Positions 57,453 through 64,000 of a DNA stretch of 64,000 bases are shown piece after piece (position 1 is the stretch's first letter; each line of letters opens with the position of its first letter). The translations under genes were made by a program, and so were the position numbers. A model generated the notes under the pieces. It was not told where the DNA came from and searched no databases. It saw only the letters and a list, made by a program, of their open reading frames with translations. The DNA comes from Syngnathus acus (Eukaryota > Chordata > Actinopteri > Syngnathiformes > Syngnathidae). The DNA lies in assembly GCF_901709675.1 (NCBI RefSeq), contig NC_051091.1:7350967-7414966 (forward strand), read 5' to 3'.

Positions 57453-57465
57453 GTTGCCTAGTGAC
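57453..57465 (+). promoter_or_regulatory. X-box-like site upstream of nek4
   Basis: GTTGCC-T-AGTGAC fits the loose RFX consensus RYYNYY-N(1-3)-RRNRAC. It sits about 200 bp before the nek4 ATG. RFX factors drive cilium genes and NEK4 is linked to cilium assembly, so the placement makes sense; binding is inference. Confidence 0.45.
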
Positions 57466-57661
57466 TCCAATGATGGTTTCCTGCTTTTCAAAATCCAATC
57501 TCCCCACTACAACGACAGTGTCCAACTTTTATAGAACACATTTTATGATTTTTGCCGACCTTTTAGTTGCCTGATGGATTGCATAAACACGTATCCTTTT
57601 GGAGCGAGTGTTGAGTAACTTATGTGTCGTCCGGCCCGGTTATGAAGAACCTTGAAGAAAG

Positions 57662-60600
57662 ATGGATAATTATATTTTTATCAGGGTGGTTGGGAAAGGG
57701 AGCTACGGGGAGGTGAACCTGGTGAAGCACAGAATAGACCGAAAACAGGTGAGATGCGTATTTATTTGGAAATGTAATGGCGAGAAGGGTTATTTAAGTG
57801 CCTTTGTGTATAGCTAGCGCAGTGTAGCAGCTAGCCTTGAAGTGTTAAGTTTGTTTACATGAAATTTGAGAAGGCTGTGGAGCGAACTGAGCCTTTTTAT
57901 ATTAACAGTATGAACTACAACAAAGCAAGCGTTGTGAGCACCAAAAGAAATACAAAACTGTTCCTGTAGTAGCTGTAAAAAAAAAAAGTATGCCCTCCAG
58001 GAATTTTTTTAAATTAATTTTTGCAGCAGTTCGGAGCATTTGATCAAAAGTCAAAGTCTGCTTTATTGTCAATTTCTTCACATGCCAAGACACAAAGAAA
58101 TCGAAATTACGTTCCCACTATCCCACGGTGACAAGACATAGTACACAATATACATACAAGTAAACAACACAAAAAAAATAAAAACAAGAAGGCACAAACA
58201 ATGAATAAATAAGAGTGATGAATAAATAATAAATAAACAAATAACATAATAAATAAGAGGAGCAAAAATGGACGAAGTGTGCACACAGCAGACAGTCAGA
58301 ATATAGCGCAAAAGTACAGGACAAACTAACTAGTATTAAGCCTTCATTAACATGTTCACAATTTTCTAACTACATTTTGGTTTCAAAGCTTTAAATTATC
58401 ATGCAGCCTTGAGATCACAAACATTGGTGAAATGTCTAAGTTATTGTCGACAATTACTCACAAATAATTTCATTTAGTATCAGATAAATAAAGTGGGACA
58501 GCATAATGTTTTGCTGATTAACTTTTCCAGTGTCTCCCAGCACACAACCATAGTTTCACTATATTTATGTGTCAATAAATGTTATAACGCATCAATGTGA
58601 ACTATTGCACTTTTCCCCATTTCCTACCCCACAGTATGTCATAAAGAAGCTGAATTTAACCACCTCCTCAAAACGGGAACGTCGTGCTGCAGAGCAGGAG
58701 GCTCAGCTTCTGTCCCAGCTCAGACATCCCAACATCGTAACATACAGGGAATCCTGGGAAGGAACAGACCTCCAGCTTTACATAGTGATGGGCTTCTGTG
58801 AAGGAGGCGACCTCTACCACAGACTCAAACAGCAAAAGGGAGAGCTGCTCCCAGAGCGGCAGGTCGTGGAGTGGTTTGTCCAGATTGCCATGGCACTCCA
58901 GGTATGTTGCATATGAATCCAAATGATGAATGCAAGTAAGCCCAAATTCACTTGTTTTGCATTCACTTTCAGTACCTTCATGAAAGGAACATCCTTCATC
59001 GGGATCTTAAAACACAGAATATCTTTCTGACAAAAACCAACATAATCAAAGTTGGGGACCTTGGCATTGCCAGAGTATTGGAGAACCAGAATGATATGGC
59101 TAGCACACTTATCGGGACCCCTTACTACATGAGTCCAGAGCTCTTTTCTAATAAACCCTATAATCACAAGGTATCGCCTTCATCTCATCTTGCTGTTGTC
59201 TACTGAAAGGCTTGATCATTGTATTTTTTTTTTTTCAGTCAGATGTGTGGGCCCTGGGTTGCTGTGTGTATGAAATGTCGACACTAAAACACGCCTTCAA
59301 TGCCAAGGATATGAACTCGTTGGTCTACCGCATTGTGGAAGGAAGGGTAGGAACTATGTGGATAAGAAGATGCCAAGCTCTGATTTCTAAGCGTCAACTG
59401 TAGCCATAAATCCACGGTGAGCGTTCAATTATTGGTTTCTTCTCTCAGCTACCGCAGATGCCAAGTAAATACGACCCCCAGCTAGGAGAGTTGATCAAGC
59501 GCATGTTGTGTAAAAGGCCAGACGACAGACCAGATGTCAAACTCATCCTTCGGCAACCTTACATCAAGCGACAAATTGCCATGTTCCTGGAGGCCACCAA
59601 GGAGTAAGTTAGAAAGACAAAACAGGGTTGCGCTTTATCTCCATTTGTTCATTCATACTTTTGCTTTGTCACTGTACTCAACTCTTGTTTTTAGAGAAAT
59701 GTTGATAATAACCTCTTCTGGTTTTTGCGCCTCAGAAAAACGTCTAAGTCAAGAAAAAAGGTTGCTGGTGGCAGCAGTGACATCAGAAGCAACGATGTAG
59801 CTATTGCGGCGCAGCCTCAGACAAAACCTGAGCGACTTACTCCAAGTCCACAGCCGGAACCCATTCCCAGGTTGAAACAGGTCGGTGAATATATCAATGT
59901 AATATGCTGGAAAAATAAACAAACAAGCAAACAAACGTGCAAAATTATTTTGATTTGGAATCTTCAACTTTCATTGTGCCAAGATGTCATATACTGGAAC
60001 ACTTTGGAAAAGAACATTTTCCCTTCCAGCGTGAGGTCATAAAGGCATACTTATTCATATAAATTGGGTGTGCGCCATAACCTCATATGTCTTTGAACTG
60101 GACTAAAGAGTCATTATCATCATAGACAGTTTTTGGCGAATGTTAATGAGCACATGGACCTTAATTTAGTATCATGATTCAGTTAGCAAAGTAATATTAT
60201 AAGACATAATATCAACCAAACCATAAGTATAAATATTTAGTCTGTACTGAGTTTTTAGAAATTTTTATAAATATTTTACAACTGAAAAAAAAAAGAAGAT
60301 ATTTTGGAATAATTATATATATATTTTGTGTGTATTCATTGTACAGAAAGACAAATCACAACTGCCTCCAAATCACAATGGTCCTATAGACTGCAACCCG
60401 CCCAGGCAATCTTCACCCGATGCTCTCAAAAGCAGCATTACATCCATGGCAACCATCAGCAAAATCCAAGTTGACATGTATCCACAGGAGGATGCAGATG
60501 CCTTACAGAGGCCATTAGAGACACCTCGATTAGCTGCGGCACACCACCAGCTTGAGAAGAAGGAGCCCTCTCCCCCTCCTCCACATGCTAAGCCCCCACT

Positions 60601-62753
60601 AAAGCCTCCGTCAGCAGCTGGCAAAAGGGGAGCGGATGAGGGAAAAGTATCGAATGGGTTTCGTCCATTTCAGGACACCTATTCTGTCTTTGATAAAAAG
60701 ATGGCAGCTAATGATGAAAAGGAGGACACAATGGAGCTCCTTCGAGAAGCTAACATGCAGGATCCAAAACTTGAAGTGGAGCAAGGTAGTGAGCTTGAGA
60801 AGAGATCTACTCACAGAATCCCCTCAGAAAAAATGGAGATGAATATTGAGTGTAAAAGTGACTCAGTGAAACCTGTCAATGGAGCTGGAACGCAACAAGT
60901 AAGTTAACAATAGAGATCTCGCTTGCTTGTTTGTAGGGGAATCTTCATGTTTTGTTATCTTTTCAGGACAATTTGGAATCTACAGAAAAGCTCCTCCAAC
61001 CATTCCCTCCAACAGTTGTAAGAAAGTTGTCCATATTCTTTCAGCTTTAATAAATCAAATAGGTCTCATGCTATCAACCTGAAGACAGATGTTCATGTAC
61101 TTGAAAGTCTTAACTCATTGTTTCTGTTAAGGAACCTCCTGAACAAGACGTTCCGTTACAAATCAGCAAACAGAATGTAAGCAGTGCTCCGGTTAGCACA
61201 GCCAAAGAACCTGCTGTCTCACTTGAGTTGAGTGGGAGGGACACAAGACACACAGATGGGGATCAACAGAAGGTAACGATAGTCAAGAGTGCATGTGAAG
61301 AATGTTAGGTAAAAAATACTTTTCCAACCATATGCATCTTTTATCATTTAGGCAAAACCTCGCCGGCCCCTGCCTCCTCGTCCTATCGAAACATCGTTAG
61401 AACCTAGGAGGAGAAGCACACAGAGCAATAAATCAGAGAATGAAATATTGAAATCTTGTGGGGATGGATTATTTAATTTGCCAAAGGTAAAATGATTGTT
61501 TATTTAATATTGATTTTATTATTGTTTATTATTAAATGATATCGATGTATCCACACAATAAAACTAAATGTTCACTTTCAGGAGCGTCCTCTCTCTGCTC
61601 GAGAAAGAAGGAGACTGAGGCAATCCCAAGACCCTGCCTCCCAGTCAGGTAGAGTCCGACTTTGACAAAAGATGACACAGAATTCATCATGGTGAAACTA
61701 TGATAATTCCTCCTCCAGGTGCTGTAAGGTCATCCTATGATGTTACCACTTCCAAGGCCCAACACTACAACATTCCAGTTTCCAATTCTGTTTCAGACTT
61801 TATTACTCAGTCCAATAAGGTATGACATACACTTGCGGTTTCTTCAACTTTGAGTTTTTTTTTTTTTATAGAAGTGGCAAATATCCCAATTTTGCTGTGA
61901 CTTATTAAAGCTTCAAAAGGATGAAGATGAGTATGCCTCTTCCACAAGCTCCACAGAGCATGCAGAAGGAGATGGCAGGGAAAGGTGAGCCAGTACAGCA
62001 GAGAAGGACCTCAAAATATATATTTTTTTAAAGTGCCGTCCCATTTCAAGATCAACTCCACGTGTGTTCTGTGCAGGAGAGCCGAATCCAAAGACATGCA
62101 GGATTTAGTCCACATGATGACCCAAACCTTGAGGATGGATGGTGGAAACGACGTGAATGAGGTGGACAAACATGAATGTGGCGCTACGTTGATGCCAGAA
62201 TTCCAACTTAACAGGAAGTACAGGGACACCCTTGTGCTCCACGGCAAGGCTCGACAGGAAGCGGAGAACTTGTCACTCAGTGAAATCCCAATAGGTCAGA
62301 TGTTACCATCATACTGAAATCGTCACCGTTGTGGTGTGCGTAACAATAGTTTCTCTTCATAAAGGCTCCAAGTCAGGTCCAGCCAAGATCAGGAGGGCCA
62401 TCGAGCTCTTGAGAACTAATGTTGTGAAGGGCCTGGGGGTCAAGCTCTTGGACAAAGTCCTGGAAACCATGGAGGAGGAGGACGACGATAAACGCGAAGT
62501 ATGTTTTTAGGAATGTTGCAAATAACATCGGGCACATTGTGTCTATATAATTTTTTTCCTACTGTGCAAAGTTGAAAACTAATCCGATTGGTTAAGACAA
62601 AAGTGTCAAGAGAGGACAAGAGCATCACTCTTTTTCACTCCTTTCTCACTGCAGCTGTGCCTTCGTCAGCAGATGGGTGATGACAAGTATCACGCTTATG
62701 CTGTGATGGTGAGACAGCTGAAATTCTTCGAGGAGGTCGCCTTCGAGGTTTAG
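57662..62753 (+). CDS. nek4: NIMA-related serine/threonine kinase 4
   Basis: Sixteen exons: 57662-57748, 58635-58901, 58973-59170, 59239-59346, 59449-59603, 59736-59880, 60347-60898, 60967-61017, 61132-61272, 61352-61486, 61582-61648, 61719-61819, 61920-61984, 62077-62294, 62365-62498, 62655-62753. Total 2523 nt, 840 aa (human NEK4 841). N-terminal kinase domain, residues about 5-260: glycine loop GKGSYGEV (11-18), VIKK with Lys33, HRDLKTQN with Asp129, DLG at 147-149 (the NEK variant of DFG), [18 protein letters not shown], and QPYIKRQI closing the domain. Then a long, poorly conserved linker and a conserved C-terminus (HRKYRDTLILHGK-like, VKGLGVKLL, ending in QLKFFEE). NEK4 acts in cilium stability, microtubules and the DNA-damage response. 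Exon 13 may begin 9 nt earlier at a second in-phase AG. The start is the first ATG before the glycine loop. Confidence 0.96.
58025..58325 (-). repeat. Interspersed repeat fragment in nek4 intron 1
   Basis: The stretch GTCAAAGTCTGCTTTATTGT through CCCACGGTGACAAGACATAG resembles the 3' end of a retroelement seen repeatedly in fish genomes, followed by AT-rich degenerate AATAAATA tracts. I cannot name the family. It has no coding content. Confidence 0.5.
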
Positions 62754-63086
62754 AAAAAGAACACTTAAAAAAAGAACAACTGACTAGAGCTTTCACCAAT
62801 GAAGCAAGTGCCACTTCCTTTCTACAGTACATAGATTTTCATTTGTCACTTATTTTTACATTGACACCATGCAAAACAATGACATGTACATAACTAACAT
62901 TATTTATATCATTAACTTCTAGTTTCGTATTTTTCATTATGTCTATGCAAAAATGTTAAACTACGTTGACATGTAACGTGCTGTAATCGAGTTCTTAGTT
63001 TGTTAAATTATTGCGTGAGCCAGATACCAGTAATAATTATTTTTGTCTTATTAGTCTTATAGACATGTTGTATCACAGATATTAAC

Positions 63087-63092
63087 AATAAA
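63087..63092 (+). promoter_or_regulatory. nek4 polyadenylation signal
   Basis: AATAAA about 335 bases past the nek4 stop; the first canonical hexamer on the strand. Confidence 0.6.
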
Positions 63093-63194
63093 ATTATTTC
63101 TGATAAAGCCTTTCCAAAAATACTCTATGGCCTTTTCCTTCATGATTCTTGTGGCAATTCTATGTCATAAAGCAGCAACGTGCTTTACGACATA

Positions 63195-63585
63195 GAATTA
63201 TGCGGGTCCGGCGGCTCGGTGGCGCACTGGGTAGCACGTCCGCCTCACAGTTAGGAGGGTGCGGGTTCGATTCCACCTCCGGCCCTCCCTGTGCGGAGTT
63301 TGCATGTTCTCCCCGGGCCCGCGTGGGTTTTCTCCGGGCACTCCGGTTTCCTCCCACATCCCAAAAACATGCTTGGTAGGCCGATTGGAGACTCCAAATT
63401 GTCCCTAGGTGTGAGTGCGAGTGCAAATGGTTGTTTGTCTCTGTGTGCCCTGCGATCGGCTGGCAACCGGTTCAGGGTGTCCCCCGCCTACTGCCCGTTG
63501 ACGGCTGGGATAGGCTCCAGCACTCCCGCGACCCCCGTGGGGACTAAGCGGTTCAGAAAATGGATGGATGGAATTATGCGGGTCC
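63195..63585 (+). mobile_element. tRNA-derived SINE, copy 2, with perfect 15-bp target-site duplication
   Basis: The element spans 63210-63570 and is flanked on both sides by the identical 15-mer GAATTATGCGGGTCC (63195-63209 and 63571-63585). Head: TGGCGCACTGGGTAGCAC (A-box-like) and GGTTCGATTCC (B-box) about 40 bp apart, as in a tRNA gene. Body: TTTGCATGTTCTCCCCGGGC, CTCCCACATCCCAAAAACAT, GGTTCAGGGTGTCCCC. The 3' tail is GGTTCAGAAAATGGATGGATG. The perfect duplication indicates a young insertion by LINE-type target-primed reverse transcription. It lies 120 bp past the nek4 polyadenylation signal. Confidence 0.93.
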
Positions 63586-64000
63586 CTGATTTCCATGAAT
63601 GGTCAAAGTGCCTTTTTGACAGCCCTTGCTGCTTTGTTGTGGATCTTCTTGTATTAAGCATTTTTTATTGGTCAGATTTCAATTAGGCCACTGGAATGTC
63701 TATTTAAAAAGATTTTTTTTTTTTTTGCCTGTACCAAGTACAGGGTCACTATCCTGTAAAACAGCGAGTTGTTGCTGATGTAGCCAGCAACAGTATCAAT
63801 AAATAAATACCATCATCAATTTAACACAAGTACGTATTACTGAGTGTTTCATTCAACAGAGACAACGAATGCACAAATTGTATTGGATCTGTATTTCAGA
63901 CGAACACCTGGGGCTGTAAGATAAATCCAACAAATATTTCCAATGTAAAAAATGTGTCAGCTACCAAGATTATAAGTAGTTATTTATGCTTCTTTTTCTT
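63586..64000. other. Right-edge sequence, no gene seen
   Basis: AT-rich with a poly(T) run near 63713-63726. No splice-bounded open frame or RNA gene is evident on either strand. Confidence 0.6.

Noticed and set aside
63217-63285. tRNA gene-like A and B boxes.
   Set aside because: No cloverleaf with a proper anticodon arm and acceptor stem; it is the head of a SINE with target-site duplications.

Overview
The window is vertebrate nuclear DNA from a ray-finned (teleost) fish. Genes are split into many exons with GT-AG introns. Proteins match human orthologues at family length. There are long dinucleotide microsatellites, Tc1-like relics, and a tRNA-derived SINE with a TGGA tail of a kind common in percomorph fishes. 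The SINE version and fairly compact introns would suit a pipefish/seahorse-type percomorph, but that is only an impression. All exon models were read by eye. For every complete gene the exon lengths sum to a whole number of codons and the phases close.

Layout, left to right: (1) 1-226, minus: first exon of a secreted/membrane protein, probably sortilin (SORT1), running off the left edge. (2) 1293-3327, minus: psma5, 9 exons, 241 aa, proteasome alpha-5 subunit. (3) 4865-10308, plus: mxra8, 12 exons, 435 aa, two-Ig-domain adhesion membrane protein. (4) 11898-19004, minus: per3, 21 coding exons, 1268 aa, clock repressor, with a promoter-like block at 20970-21090. (5) 22726-25491, minus: vamp3, 5 exons, 102 aa, v-SNARE. 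(6) 26611-26683, minus: tRNA-Arg(ACG). (7) 27303-32472, plus: ccdc3 family, 3 exons, 267 aa, secreted coiled-coil protein. (8) 38960-52268, minus: camk1, 11 coding exons, 385 aa, CaM kinase I alpha type. (9) 57662-62753, plus: nek4, 16 exons, 840 aa, NIMA-related kinase.

The genes are unrelated housekeeping, clock, trafficking and signalling loci, and they do not form one pathway. What joins them is ancestral linkage: sort1-psma5 and per3-vamp3 are neighbours in human too, and a CaM-kinase-I gene beside a CCDC3 gene mirrors human CAMK1D-CCDC3.

Repeats: two full copies of one tRNA-derived SINE (one with a perfect 15-bp target-site duplication next to nek4), a palindromic MITE-like element and facing (CA)n/(TG)n arrays in one mxra8 intron, two decayed Tc1-like relics in a ccdc3 intron, a TGGA array, and short perfect tandem duplications. 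I found no operon, CRISPR array, phage or other prokaryote-type system. The points most worth a second look are regulatory and structural: upstream ORFs ending in TAATG and a GC-AG intron in per3, the per3 E-box promoter, a perfect palindromic X-box with no obvious gene, a CRE-bearing putative camk1 promoter, an X-box in front of nek4, and the mxra8/per3 overlapping 3' ends.
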